Below are positions 34,084 to 42,952 of a stretch of 47,278 bases of DNA, piece by piece (within the stretch, counting starts at the first letter, position 1; each line of letters opens with the position of its first letter). Source of the stretch: Desulfofustis sp. GTDB lineage: Bacteria > Desulfobacterota > Desulfobulbia > Desulfobulbales > Desulfocapsaceae. The stretch lies in the NCBI GenBank assembly GCA_022340565.1, contig JAJDNR010000027.1, forward strand, positions 1 through 47,278. Reading direction: 5' to 3'. The translations under genes were made by a program, and so were the position numbers. The notes beneath the pieces were generated by a model. It was not told the origin of the DNA. It searched no databases and was given only the letters and a program-made list of their open reading frames with translations.

Positions 34084-34120
34084 TGCACTAAGCCCGGCCT
34101 CTCAGGCCGGGCTTAGTGCA
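34084..34120. terminator. Perfect 17-bp hairpin between convergent genes
   Basis: The 17-nt arm 34084-34100 (TGCACTAAGCCCGGCCT) is the exact reverse complement of 34104-34120, with a CTC loop. It lies between the stop of the thiolase-DUF35 gene and that of the convergent acyl-CoA dehydrogenase, so it is a bidirectional transcription terminator. T-tracts are weak on both sides. Confidence 0.75.
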
Positions 34121-34124
34121 TATG

Positions 34125-35294
34125 TCAATCCATCGTATCATTGAAGAGTTCCCTACCGATGAGCATGCGACGGATCTCGCTGGTACCGGCACCGATTTCA
34201 TAGAGTTTGGCGTCACGCAGCAGCCGACCGGTCGGAAAATCATTGATGTAGCCGTTGCCACCGAGGCTCTGGATCGCTTCAAGTGCCATCCAGGTTGCTT
34301 TTTCGGCGGCGAACAGGATGACCGCGGCGGCGTCTTTACGGATATTGCCGCCGCTGTCGGCCGCCTTGGCCACGGTGTATGCATAAGAGCGGCTCGCGCT
34401 CCAGGCGGCATACATGTCGGCGATCTTTCCCTGCATCAACTCGAACATGCCGATCGGCTGACCGAACTGCTTGCGCTCGTGGATGTAAGGCAGCACCACA
34501 TCCATGCAGGCGCTCATGATCCCCAGAGGACCACCCGTCAGGACCAGGCGCTCATAGTTGAGCCCGCGCATCAGCACCTCGACGCCGCCGTCAGCTTTGC
34601 CGAGAACATTCTCCTCCGGCACCACGCAATCGGTGAAAACCAGTTCACAGGTCGGTGAACCGCGCATTCCAAGCTTGTCGAGCTTCGGGCTGGTGCTGAA
34701 ACCCGGCATGGTCTTTTCGACGAGGAAAGCGGTGATGCCCTGGTGCTGCTTCTCCGGGGCAGTCTTGGCGTAGACCACCAGGACATCGGCATCAGGACCG
34801 TTGGTGATCCACATTTTGGTGCCGTTGAGGACATAGACGTCACCTCTTTTCACCGCCGCAAGCCGCATGCTCACCACGTCCGAACCCGCGCCCGCCTCGC
34901 TCATCGCCAGTGCCCCGATATGCTCGCCGCTGATGAGTTTGGGCAGATAGCGCTGCTTCTGCCCCCCGGTGCCGTTCAGTTTGATCTGGTTGACGCAGAG
35001 ATTGGAGTGGGCACCATAGGCCAGTCCCACCGAGGCCGATCCGCGGCTGATTTCCTCCATGGCGATAAGGTGCTCAAGATAGCCCATGCCGGCGCCTCCG
35101 AACGCTTCGGGTACGGTTATCCCGAGCAGACCCAAATCCCCCATTTTCCGCCACAGCTCCCGCGGGAATTGATCATTCCGGTCGATATCGGCTGCCAGGG
35201 GTGCAATCTCCGCTCCGACGAAATCCTGCACTGATTCACGGAGCAGATCTGCGGTGTCTCCCAGGCCGAAATTCAGTTGCGGATAGGTCTTCAT
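34125..35294 (-). CDS. ivd: Acyl-CoA dehydrogenase, isovaleryl-CoA dehydrogenase type
   Basis: 389 aa flavoprotein. FAD/substrate motifs are [10 protein letters not shown] (131-140) and WITNG (162-166). The catalytic base sits at Glu248 in GLNYERLVL, the position used by isovaleryl-CoA dehydrogenases, and the C-terminal site used by most other acyl-CoA dehydrogenases reads YEIGAG without a base. The C-terminal blocks [23 protein letters not shown] and [10 protein letters not shown] strongly resemble IVD/LiuA. It oxidises a branched short-chain acyl-CoA (for example isovaleryl-CoA to 3-methylcrotonyl-CoA), passing electrons to ETF. It lies 99 bp downstream of the XRE-cupin gene on the same strand. 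No carboxylase or hydratase of the leucine pathway is adjacent. Confidence 0.9.
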   Translation of the reverse strand: MKTYPQLNFGLGDTADLLRESVQDFVGAEIAPLAADIDRNDQFPRELWRKMGDLGLLGITVPEAFGGAGMGYLEHLIAMEEISRGSASVGLAYGAHSNLCVNQIKLNGTGGQKQRYLPKLISGEHIGALAMSEAGAGSDVVSMRLAAVKRGDVYVLNGTKMWITNGPDADVLVVYAKTAPEKQHQGITAFLVEKTMPGFSTSPKLDKLGMRGSPTCELVFTDCVVPEENVLGKADGGVEVLMRGLNYERLVLTGGPLGIMSACMDVVLPYIHERKQFGQPIGMFELMQGKIADMYAAWSASRSYAYTVAKAADSGGNIRKDAAAVILFAAEKATWMALEAIQSLGGNGYINDFPTGRLLRDAKLYEIGAGTSEIRRMLIGRELFNDTMD

Positions 35295-35393
35295 GCTGTC
35301 TCCTGTTTGGCAGAGGGTTAGCCTGATTATGTCACGATCTGCGCCTGATGATCCATCGCCTTCTGCCCGACGGCCCTTGACCAGGCTGTCGGC

Positions 35394-35936
35394 TCAGATC
35401 GTGCCCACCCAGAGGGCAATGCATGTGGTCGCGCCATTGTTTGTTATTCTCTGATTGTTGGGATCCGACCAGAAATGCACCGAATCGCCTTCGCACAGAT
35501 CCAGAGCTTCAGGACCCAGCGTCAGTTCCACGGAACCCTTGAGAACGGCGATAACCTCCTGTCCGTTTTTGATGTTTTTCCGTACCGGGATCGATTTGCC
35601 TGGTTCGATGACGAGTATGGCCGAATCGATTACGGTCCGGAAATCGGGAGGAAAAAAGCGCCGGGTAACGAACCCGGTGTGGGAAAGATCAATGTCATCC
35701 CACTCCGACCGGCGAATGACCTCAACCTTGGTCTGCCTGCTGGCCCTGGAGATCAGATCGCCGGCGTCGACCCCGATGGCCTTGCAGATTCGAACCAGGG
35801 TTTCGACTGACGGGGAGTTGACATCGTTTTCCACCTGGCTCAGAAAGCCCTCGGAGATCGATGCCTTTTCGGCAACATTTTTCAGGGTTAATTTGCGCTC
35901 TTTCCGGCGACTCCTGAGCAAGGTGCCTATATTCAT
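35394..35936 (-). CDS. XRE-family regulator with cupin sensor domain
   Basis: 180 aa. Residues 1-62 form an HTH_3 domain (LTLKNVAEKASISEGFLSQVE, then SPSVETLVRICKAIGV). Residues about 105-178 form a cupin beta-barrel (FRTVIDSAILVIEPG, NGQEVIAVLKGSVELTLG, CEGDSVHFWSD), which usually binds a small acid or CoA-related ligand. Its promoter carries the shared element at 35985-36007, so it should be autoregulated and also control the thiolase operon. It is followed by the acyl-CoA dehydrogenase on the same strand. Confidence 0.9.
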   Translation of the reverse strand: MNIGTLLRSRRKERKLTLKNVAEKASISEGFLSQVENDVNSPSVETLVRICKAIGVDAGDLISRASRQTKVEVIRRSEWDDIDLSHTGFVTRRFFPPDFRTVIDSAILVIEPGKSIPVRKNIKNGQEVIAVLKGSVELTLGPEALDLCEGDSVHFWSDPNNQRITNNGATTCIALWVGTI

Positions 35937-35984
35937 GGATGCTGGGAAGACAGGTTGAGAATGATTGAATCGATTGGTTAAGGC

Positions 35985-36016
35985 TTAACTAATACTAAAT
36001 ATGAATCGTGCGTCAA
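35985..36016 (-). promoter_or_regulatory. Promoter and operator-like element of the XRE-cupin gene
   Basis: On the minus strand TTGACG (36016-36011) and TATTAG (35994-35989) are 16 bp apart. The 23-bp element at 35985-36007 (plus strand begins TTAACTAATA and ends AATC) covers the -10 box and most of the spacer. It matches the thiolase-promoter element at 30558-30580 in 20 of 23 positions. A GTTAA/TTAAC inverted repeat with a three-base gap overlaps its edge (35977-35989). Confidence 0.6.
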
Positions 36017-36155
36017 GGGTAATTTGCATCACCCGCACGGTCTGGGCAGCCGTTCGGGAACAGCGTCGTGGGTAAGGAACGAGGGGCGCCGAGAGCCGGG
36101 CAACGTCCGACTGTCCTGCACGCGATCAGCCCCAGGGACTAATCGTTTGCGCACA

Positions 36156-38060
36156 TCAGCTGGCGGCGGACGGCTGCGAGGCATCACCAGATTGGTCAAA
36201 CACCATGATCACACGCAGTCCGCCGTCCGGATCGGCCGTCAATTTCGCAGCTGGATATCGTTTCTGCAAAACATGCAGCATGGCTTGGTTCTCTTGCAGA
36301 ACGGAGGCGACAAACCCCACGAACCCATTCTCCCTGGCGATCTGCTCGAGATACGCCAGCATGGTGCTGGCCACTCCCTTTCCCTGGAAATCGTCGTGCA
36401 CCACGAAAGCCACTTCGGCATAGCCAGGTTCGCTGCGGGAGTATGAGCCGACGGCCATGACTTCATGATGCCCTCCCCTCTGAACCCGGCCGATAAGGGA
36501 CATGGTGGTGCGGTAGTCGATTTCTGCCCAGTACTGCTGGACGACTTCGTGGGAAAACAGGCTCGTTTTGTAAAAGAACCGTCTGAATATGGTTTCTTCC
36601 TCGAGCGAGTAGAGAAAGTTTCGATATTCAAATTCATCGGAGGGATACAGCGGTCGTATGAGTACCGTCTGCCCGCCGGTCAGATCCACCTGCCATTGGT
36701 ATCGCTCGAGAAAGATCAGGTCCTGATCCGGCGGCGGCAGCTGATCGGCGAAAATATAATGGTTTTTTTTGGCTGCCGCGATCAGGTCCGAGCGAAACCG
36801 GGGATGGGCGATCTGGGCAAGCTCCATGACCCGCTGGTAGATGCCTTTGCCCTGCAATTCGGCACACCCGTATTCAGTGACCACAAAATTGACATCGCCC
36901 CGGGTGGTGGCCACCCCTGCTCCTTCGGATAAATGGCTGACAATTCTTGAAACCGTGCCATCTTTAGCCGTGGACGGCAGCGCAATGATGGAGAAACCTC
37001 CTTTTGACATGGAGGCCCCCCTGATAAAATCGACCTGATCTCCGATGCCGCTGTAAAATCGATACCCCAGCGAATCCGAACACACCTGCCCGGTAAGATC
37101 CACCTCGAGGGCCGAGCTTATTGACACGAGGTTGTCGTTTCGGGCGATTACCGCGGGGTCGCTGACGAATTCCGATGATCGAAAATCGAAAATCGGGTTG
37201 TCATCGACGAACCGATAGAGTCGTTCAGTTCCCATGCAGAGCGAGGCAACGACTCTTCTCGGAACCAGCGTCTTCAGCTTGTTGGTGACGGCCTTCTGCT
37301 CGATGAGAGGGAGCATGGCGTCGGTAACGAGCTGGGTATGGATGCCCAGATTTTTTTTGGAAACCAAATGCTGCAGGATGGCATTGGTCAGAGACCCGAA
37401 CCCAATCTGAATGGTGTCGCCGTCACGGACCAGCTGGGAGATGTAATGGCCGATGCGCCGGGAGATATGCTCCTCCGGAAGGTCGGGCTGATAGGTCACC
37501 AGCGGTTCTTCCCAGGGCACAAAAAAATCAATGTCATCGGTGTGCACCAGGCTGTCCCCCCAGGTTCTCGGCATGGCCGGATTAACCTGGGCGATCACCC
37601 GTTCCGCATGGTCGACGGCGGAGCGGGTAATATCGACTGAAACGCCGAGGCTGCAATAGCCATACTGGTCGGGGGGACTGACCTGGATCAGGGCCACATC
37701 GAGACCTATGTGATAATTTCTGAACAATTTGGGAATCTGGGAAAGATAGGTCGGCAGGTAATCTATTTTACCTTCATATGCGGCCTTGCGCATCGATTCA
37801 CTGATGAAAAACAGTCTCAGCAGAAAACGGGAGACAAAGGAAGGGTCATCGAGATAGTCTACCAGGGTATGGGAGAGCATCTGGTAAATCATCACATCCC
37901 GGATGCTCTGGTCGGCGACCATGGCATGGATCAGATGCTGGGGTTCACCACATCCGGTGCCGATGAAAACGCGACAACCGTTGCTGAGCGAAGCGAGCGC
38001 TTCACGGGTCGTTACGACTTTATCACCAGGCAGCCTCAGCTGCCATTGCGGCTTGGGCAT
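36156..38060 (-). CDS. Acetyl-CoA hydrolase/CoA-transferase fused to a GNAT acetyltransferase domain
   Basis: 634 aa. Residues about 10-460 are a family I CoA-transferase (4-hydroxybutyrate/acetyl-CoA hydrolase group) with ALIQVSPPDQYGYCSLG, IQIGFGSLTNAI and the catalytic Glu396 in VVTEYGCAEL. Residues about 475-625 are a GNAT domain: RPLYPSDEFEYRNFLYSL start, VVHDDFQGKGVASTML acetyl-CoA loop near 555-565. The CoA-transferase half would exchange CoA between acids. The GNAT half could acetylate a protein lysine; that role is only inferred. The start at 38060 follows ATGGAG and gives MPKPQWQ; the open frame further upstream shows no homology. Confidence 0.9.
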   Translation of the reverse strand: MPKPQWQLRLPGDKVVTTREALASLSNGCRVFIGTGCGEPQHLIHAMVADQSIRDVMIYQMLSHTLVDYLDDPSFVSRFLLRLFFISESMRKAAYEGKIDYLPTYLSQIPKLFRNYHIGLDVALIQVSPPDQYGYCSLGVSVDITRSAVDHAERVIAQVNPAMPRTWGDSLVHTDDIDFFVPWEEPLVTYQPDLPEEHISRRIGHYISQLVRDGDTIQIGFGSLTNAILQHLVSKKNLGIHTQLVTDAMLPLIEQKAVTNKLKTLVPRRVVASLCMGTERLYRFVDDNPIFDFRSSEFVSDPAVIARNDNLVSISSALEVDLTGQVCSDSLGYRFYSGIGDQVDFIRGASMSKGGFSIIALPSTAKDGTVSRIVSHLSEGAGVATTRGDVNFVVTEYGCAELQGKGIYQRVMELAQIAHPRFRSDLIAAAKKNHYIFADQLPPPDQDLIFLERYQWQVDLTGGQTVLIRPLYPSDEFEYRNFLYSLEEETIFRRFFYKTSLFSHEVVQQYWAEIDYRTTMSLIGRVQRGGHHEVMAVGSYSRSEPGYAEVAFVVHDDFQGKGVASTMLAYLEQIARENGFVGFVASVLQENQAMLHVLQKRYPAAKLTADPDGGLRVIMVFDQSGDASQPSAAS

Positions 38061-38321
38061 GAAAGCTCCATTGGATTGTGTGTTCAACCATTGAGGCCAC
38101 TCGTTCGACCAATCACGGCAATTGTACCATGTGCCGGCCCTTTTTACCCCTTTTCCAGGGAACCGCCGATTTCGCTCCTGATCTCTGACCGCCGGCTCCC
38201 TGGCTTCAGAAATGCACGAAAAAATAATCAGCGGATATGATATTATGTCCCCAGGATAACAAAATGGTATATCCATTGCTGAGGCAGCGGCCGCATTCTC
38301 CGTTCATTCACATGAATTTCA

Positions 38322-39911
38322 ATGACCATGAGCACCCAACCGTCATATGCAGATTTAGCGCAACAGATTGAAGCCCTCAACATCGAATTCAAACGCCTCA
38401 AAGCTGCCGAAGGGGTTTTTCACCGTCAGAATCAATCTCTCAAGGCCCTTCACGAGACCTCCCTGAGCCTGATTGAAAGCCTCGACAGGGAAGAACTGCT
38501 CGAAAATATTCTTGAACGAGCCGCCTCGCTCAGTGATACGGCCCACGGCTACATCTATCTGCTCGAACCTGGCAGCACCCTGATGTGCATGAAGATGGGA
38601 ATGGGGCTTTTCAGAAGCCAACTGGGCAGAACCGTGGTGGCTGGCGAGGGCATGGGCGGGCGTGTCTGGCAGGCGGAATGCCCGCTGGTGGTTGAAGATT
38701 ATCGGGCCTGGCCGCACCGCATCCCCGACAAGGTGTTCGACACACTTCGCTCAATTGTCGGAATCCCTCTGAAATCAGAGCATAATGTCCTCGGAGTAAT
38801 TGGTATTGCCCATGTTGAAGGGCAGAAGCGATTCGATCAGGAGGATATTGCCACGCTTGAGCGCTTTGCCGCCCTGGCCACCATTGCCCTCGAGAAAGCA
38901 CAGCTCTACGCAGATGCCCGGCACGAACTGGCCGAGAGAAAACGAATAGAAACCTTTTTAAGGGAAAGCGAGAGCAGATACCGGACATTTCTCGAGTCAT
39001 CTCCTGACCCCATTGTGGTCTACGACATGAAAGGAGTCGCCACGTATGTAAACCCGGCCTTTGAAAAGACGTTCAAATTATCTCGGGCCGAACTGCTCGG
39101 CAAACAGATTGACTTTGTCCCGCCGGAGAATGTGCAGGAAACAAGAGAGGCAATTCAACGCATGCTGAGCGGGCAGAAAATACATCTTTTCGAGACCCGC
39201 AGGTTCACAAAAGACGGGACTATTCTCGATGTGCAAGTGAGCTCGACCCTATACCAGGGAGACGATAACCAGCCACTTGGCAATATTGTCACCCTCAGGG
39301 ATATCAGCGCCCAGAAGCAGGCCGAAAAGGAGCTGACCGTCTATCGTAATCACCTGGAGGAACTGGTCAGGGAGCGAACCTTCGAACTTGAGCGGGCCAA
39401 CATTCAGCTTGAGCAGGAAATTGAAGATCGAAAACGTGCCGAAAAGGCTCTTAGAAAACGTGAGGAGGAACTCCAGGCTCAATCGAACCATCTTGAAGAA
39501 GTGAACACTGCCCTGCGGGTGCTGCTCAAACAAAGGGAGGATGATAAAAAGGAGTTGGGCACCACCGTTCTGCAGAACGTACAGGAGCTTGTCAATCCCT
39601 ACCTGCACAGATTTCTCAATGGATCGCTGAACACTCAGCAGAAAGCCCTGGCGCAGGTTCTGGAAACCAATCTCAATAACATCGTATCCCCCTTTATCGG
39701 CAAATTAACCTCTGGACTGACCCATCTGACGCCCACCGAGGTGCGCGTTGCCAGCCTGGTCAAGGAGGGCATGACCAACAAGGAAATTGCAGAGATTCTC
39801 CTGCTGTCCAAGAATACAATCCTGTTTCACCGCTACAACATACGGAAAAAATTGGGTATTAAAAACAAAAAGATAAATCTGAGATCCCATCTTCTCGCCA
39901 TGGATAAATAG
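38322..39911 (+). CDS. GAF-PAS-LuxR one-component regulator
   Basis: 529 aa, soluble. Domains: a short coiled coil (10-40), GAF (about 45-195, ending FAALATIALEKAQL), PAS (about 215-330, RTFLESSPDPIVVYDM start, with a GNIVTLRDIS end), a long coiled coil (about 335-420), and a LuxR/GerE HTH (about 465-525: LTPTEVRVASLVKEGMTNKEIA, then LLLSKNTILFHRYNIRKKLG). It should bind DNA after sensing a ligand via GAF or PAS. It precedes the Liv/CoA-ligase operon by about 345 bp on the same strand and may regulate it or the CoA-transferase gene upstream, which is divergent. Start at ATG 38322 or 38328; no clear SD. Confidence 0.88.
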   Translation: MTMSTQPSYADLAQQIEALNIEFKRLKAAEGVFHRQNQSLKALHETSLSLIESLDREELLENILERAASLSDTAHGYIYLLEPGSTLMCMKMGMGLFRSQLGRTVVAGEGMGGRVWQAECPLVVEDYRAWPHRIPDKVFDTLRSIVGIPLKSEHNVLGVIGIAHVEGQKRFDQEDIATLERFAALATIALEKAQLYADARHELAERKRIETFLRESESRYRTFLESSPDPIVVYDMKGVATYVNPAFEKTFKLSRAELLGKQIDFVPPENVQETREAIQRMLSGQKIHLFETRRFTKDGTILDVQVSSTLYQGDDNQPLGNIVTLRDISAQKQAEKELTVYRNHLEELVRERTFELERANIQLEQEIEDRKRAEKALRKREEELQAQSNHLEEVNTALRVLLKQREDDKKELGTTVLQNVQELVNPYLHRFLNGSLNTQQKALAQVLETNLNNIVSPFIGKLTSGLTHLTPTEVRVASLVKEGMTNKEIAEILLLSKNTILFHRYNIRKKLGIKNKKINLRSHLLAMDK

Positions 39912-39929
39912 TGGTTATTAACCACTATT
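39907..39929 (+). terminator. Perfect 11-bp dyad overlapping the LuxR-type gene stop
   Basis: AATAGTGGTTA (39907-39917) and TAACCACTATT (39919-39929) are exact complements around one T. A T-rich tract follows at 39951-39967. It probably ends transcription of the regulator gene, although the loop is tight and part of the stem must open. Confidence 0.5.
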
Positions 39930-40257
39930 ATACCGCTATTTTATAAACTTTGTTTTTCCTCTTTTTTACCCTATCCTACGTTTGTCAATGACGAGGCCGG
40001 TGTACGGCCTCGGCGATATCTCGCTCTTTCGATAAACAACAGATCCTCGGCATTTTCTGAGCCTCTGCCCAAAGAACCGGGCGAGGCAGGTGACGGCACG
40101 CCAGGGCGCGACAGACCGACGCGGCTGCACTTCCGGTATCGGTAACCGGTATCGTGTCATGAAACGTCATGTTTCCGATATCTTACAGAATGTTCGGCGG
40201 ATATGGCGGCAAGCGGATGTTTAAAATCAGTAGGTGGGAAAAGCGATCTAACTCTTT
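39912..40257. other. Intergenic region between regulator and Liv operon
   Basis: 346 bp with no supported gene. It contains the terminator-like dyad, a T-rich tract, a perfect GC hairpin at 39992-40012, a direct repeat CGGTATCG about 40135-40155, and a small CATGA/TCATG dyad near 40157-40170. The Liv operon promoter is expected here but no clear hexamer pair was found. Confidence 0.5.
39992..40012. repeat. Perfect 8-bp GC hairpin
   Basis: CGAGGCCG and CGGCCTCG pair around GTGTA. It lies after the T-rich tract downstream of the regulator gene and may be a second, T-less terminator or a leader structure of the Liv operon. Confidence 0.45.
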
Positions 40258-41019
40258 ATGACGCATCTCATTGTTTCTGATGTGACGTTGACGTTTGGCG
40301 GGCTGGACGCTCTTTCTCACGTCGATATCACCATAGAGCCCGGGATCATTACCTCGATAATCGGACCTAACGGCGCCGGGAAAACAAGTGTTCTCAACTG
40401 TATTTCCGGTTTTTACCACCCCAGCCAGGGCACCATACGATATGGCAACCGCAATCTTACCCATGCCTCGCCCCACCAGGTTTCCAACATAGGGATCGCC
40501 AGGGCCTTCCAGAACCTTGAACTGTTCAGGGGACTTTCGGTGCTTGACAACCTCCTCCTGGCCCGCCATCAACATCTTACATATTCCATATTTCATGCAC
40601 TGATTTATTTCGGCAAGGCGTCTCGGCTGGAGGCGGAAAATCGCGCCTATGTTGAAAAGGTTATCGATTTCATGGAATTGGAGCTCTATCGGAAAAGCAT
40701 GGTGGGGAATCTGAGTTACGGAATTCAAAAACGGGTTGAAGTTGCCAGGGCCCTTACCCTGGGACCCAAGTTGCTGCTGCTTGACGAACCCATGGCCGGA
40801 ATGAATATCGAGGAAAAAGAGGATATCGTCCGCTTTATCCTCGATCTGAAGAAAGAGTGGGGAATAACAATTGTCCTGGTGGAGCATGACCTTGGCGTGG
40901 TCATGGACATTTCAGATCAGATTTACGTGCTCGATTTCGGGGTGGTGATCGGATCGGGAAAGCCGAAAGACGTAGCGTCCGATCGCACAGTGATCGAGGC
41001 CTATATTGGTGAAGAGTAG
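40258..41019 (+). CDS. livG: Branched-chain-type ABC transporter ATP-binding protein (LivG-like)
   Basis: 253 aa. Walker A GPNGAGKTS near residue 40, ABC signature LSYGIQKRVEVARAL, Walker B LLLLDEPMAGM, and the LivG-specific insert with QNLELFRGLSVLDNLLLARH and final VEHDLGVVMDISDQIYVLDFG. It hydrolyses ATP for import of a hydrophobic amino acid or organic acid. It is the first gene of the operon; the acyl-CoA synthetase begins 8 bp after it. The start at ATG 40258 lacks a strong SD. Confidence 0.92.
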   Translation: MTHLIVSDVTLTFGGLDALSHVDITIEPGIITSIIGPNGAGKTSVLNCISGFYHPSQGTIRYGNRNLTHASPHQVSNIGIARAFQNLELFRGLSVLDNLLLARHQHLTYSIFHALIYFGKASRLEAENRAYVEKVIDFMELELYRKSMVGNLSYGIQKRVEVARALTLGPKLLLLDEPMAGMNIEEKEDIVRFILDLKKEWGITIVLVEHDLGVVMDISDQIYVLDFGVVIGSGKPKDVASDRTVIEAYIGEE

Positions 41020-41026
41020 AGTCGTC

Positions 41027-42952
41027 ATGCAGGATAGAAATAATCTCTTGCAGCATACTATCCCCCAGCTCCTGCGGTGGCGGGTAAACCAAACCGGCGA
41101 CAGCGTCGCATTGCGCGAAAAGGATTTCGGATGCTGGAACAGTTATACCTGGAATCAATATTATGATGCGGTGCGCAGGACCGGTCTCGGCCTGAAAAGC
41201 ATAGGCTTCGACAAAGGGGACAAGATTGCCATCATCAGCGACAATATTCCCGAAACCCTTTATATGGCAATCGGCGCCCAGGCCGTGGGAGGCTTCTCTT
41301 CCGCCATCTATCAAACCAGCCTGCCGCAGGAAATCGGCGATATCCTCAACTACCTGGATGTGAAAGTCGTTTTCTGTAACGATCAGGAACAGGTCGATAA
41401 GGTCGCTGAAGTCAGAAAGCAGCTGCCTCAGGTCAAAAAAGTAATCTACGAAGACCCCAGAGGCATGCGGGGGTACCAGACAGACGACTGGTTCATGTTC
41501 ATTGAAGATCTCTATGAGCTGGGGGAGCAGCTGCATCGGGATAACTCTGAACTGTTCGAAAGCCTTGTCAATGAAGGTAGACCTGACGATGTCTGCCATT
41601 TCTGCCTGACCTCGGGGACTACCGGGTTGCCCAAGGGCGCCATGCTGACCCACCGCAATTACATCAACATGGGGCTCCAACTCACCGAGGTTGATCCTCT
41701 GGAGGATACCGACGAGTACGTTTCCTTTCTGCCGTTTGCCTGGATTGGCGAGCAAATGAACTCTTTCGGCGTGGCGATGGCTACGGGAATCGCCATAAAT
41801 TTTCCGGAGTCAGTGGAAACAAGCATGGAAGACCTCAAGGAGATCGGTCCCCATTTCATGTTTGGTGCGCCGCGAATTTATGAAACCATCCGCTCCCAGA
41901 TCTGGTTGAAGATCGATGAGTCCTACCTGCTCAACAAACTCATCTATAAATATTTCATGAAGATTGGAGAGAAGGCGGCGGGATACCGGATGTCCGGCAG
42001 GCCAATGCCGTTAAACCTGCGCGTATTGGCATGGATAGGCAGGCAGATGCTCTACCGGCCACTGGTCAACCAGATCGGTTTTCTAAGGCTGCGCAGGGCC
42101 TACACGGGCGGGGCAGCACTGGGACCGGAGCTGTTTACGTTCTACCAGGCACTCGGGGTAAACCTCAAGCAGATATACGGACAGACAGAAATTGTCGGCA
42201 TCGCCTATATGCATCGCGATGGTGATATACGACCCAATACGGTCGGAAAGCCCCTGCCGGGAACAGAGTGCCGGATTTCCGAGGAAGGCGAGATCCTTTC
42301 GCGCTCCGCATCGGTGACTCCCGGTTATTACAATCTTCCCGAAAAAACGGAAGAACTGTTGCAGGGAGGATGGCTCCATTCAGGAGATGCCGGCTATATT
42401 GATGAAGACGGGCATCTGGTGGTGATCGATCGAATTTCCGACGTGATGCACACGGAAGCGGGAGAGATGTTCAGCCCCATGTTTCTCGAAAATCGCCTGA
42501 AATTCAGCCCCTACATAAAGGAGGCGGTGATCTTCGGCGATCAGCAGGCTTACGTTTCGGCACTCGTCAACGTCGACCCCATCGTCGTGGGCAAATGGGC
42601 GGAAGACAGGGGACTCTCGTTCAGTACCTTTATGGAGCTTTCAGGTCTACCTGAAGTGGCGGAACTGATTCAGAAGGGGATTGCGGAAATCAACAGCAAT
42701 GCCGAACAGGAGCACTTCAGGATCCATCGCTTTGCACTCCTCTATAAATTGCTTGACATGGATGACGGGGAGTTGACCAAGACCGGCAAAATCAGGCGGA
42801 AATTCGTCCAGGAAAAGTACCGTGACATCTATGAGGCCCTCTACGACAGCTCGGTTTCTGAGAAGACGGTTGAGGCCTTCTACCAGTATCAGGACGGCCA
42901 GACCACGACCGTAGAAACAACCATTCGATTCTACACGATGGAAAACCCATGA
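41027..42952 (+). CDS. AMP-dependent acyl-CoA synthetase
   Basis: 641 aa ANL-superfamily ligase of the long-chain FadD-like type. The AMP-binding P-loop LTSGTTGLPKGAML lies at about 194-207; further motifs are YGQTE, the hinge-region segment ending HSGDAGYIDEDGHLVVIDR, and a C-terminal TGKIRRKFV. It activates a carboxylic acid to its acyl-CoA using ATP. Being between livG and livH, and overlapping livH by ATGA, it is an integral part of the transport operon, which suggests the imported solute is a carboxylic acid trapped as CoA ester. Chain length or structure of the acid cannot be predicted. ATG 41027 is preferred over upstream TTG. Confidence 0.92.
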   Translation: MQDRNNLLQHTIPQLLRWRVNQTGDSVALREKDFGCWNSYTWNQYYDAVRRTGLGLKSIGFDKGDKIAIISDNIPETLYMAIGAQAVGGFSSAIYQTSLPQEIGDILNYLDVKVVFCNDQEQVDKVAEVRKQLPQVKKVIYEDPRGMRGYQTDDWFMFIEDLYELGEQLHRDNSELFESLVNEGRPDDVCHFCLTSGTTGLPKGAMLTHRNYINMGLQLTEVDPLEDTDEYVSFLPFAWIGEQMNSFGVAMATGIAINFPESVETSMEDLKEIGPHFMFGAPRIYETIRSQIWLKIDESYLLNKLIYKYFMKIGEKAAGYRMSGRPMPLNLRVLAWIGRQMLYRPLVNQIGFLRLRRAYTGGAALGPELFTFYQALGVNLKQIYGQTEIVGIAYMHRDGDIRPNTVGKPLPGTECRISEEGEILSRSASVTPGYYNLPEKTEELLQGGWLHSGDAGYIDEDGHLVVIDRISDVMHTEAGEMFSPMFLENRLKFSPYIKEAVIFGDQQAYVSALVNVDPIVVGKWAEDRGLSFSTFMELSGLPEVAELIQKGIAEINSNAEQEHFRIHRFALLYKLLDMDDGELTKTGKIRRKFVQEKYRDIYEALYDSSVSEKTVEAFYQYQDGQTTTVETTIRFYTMENP

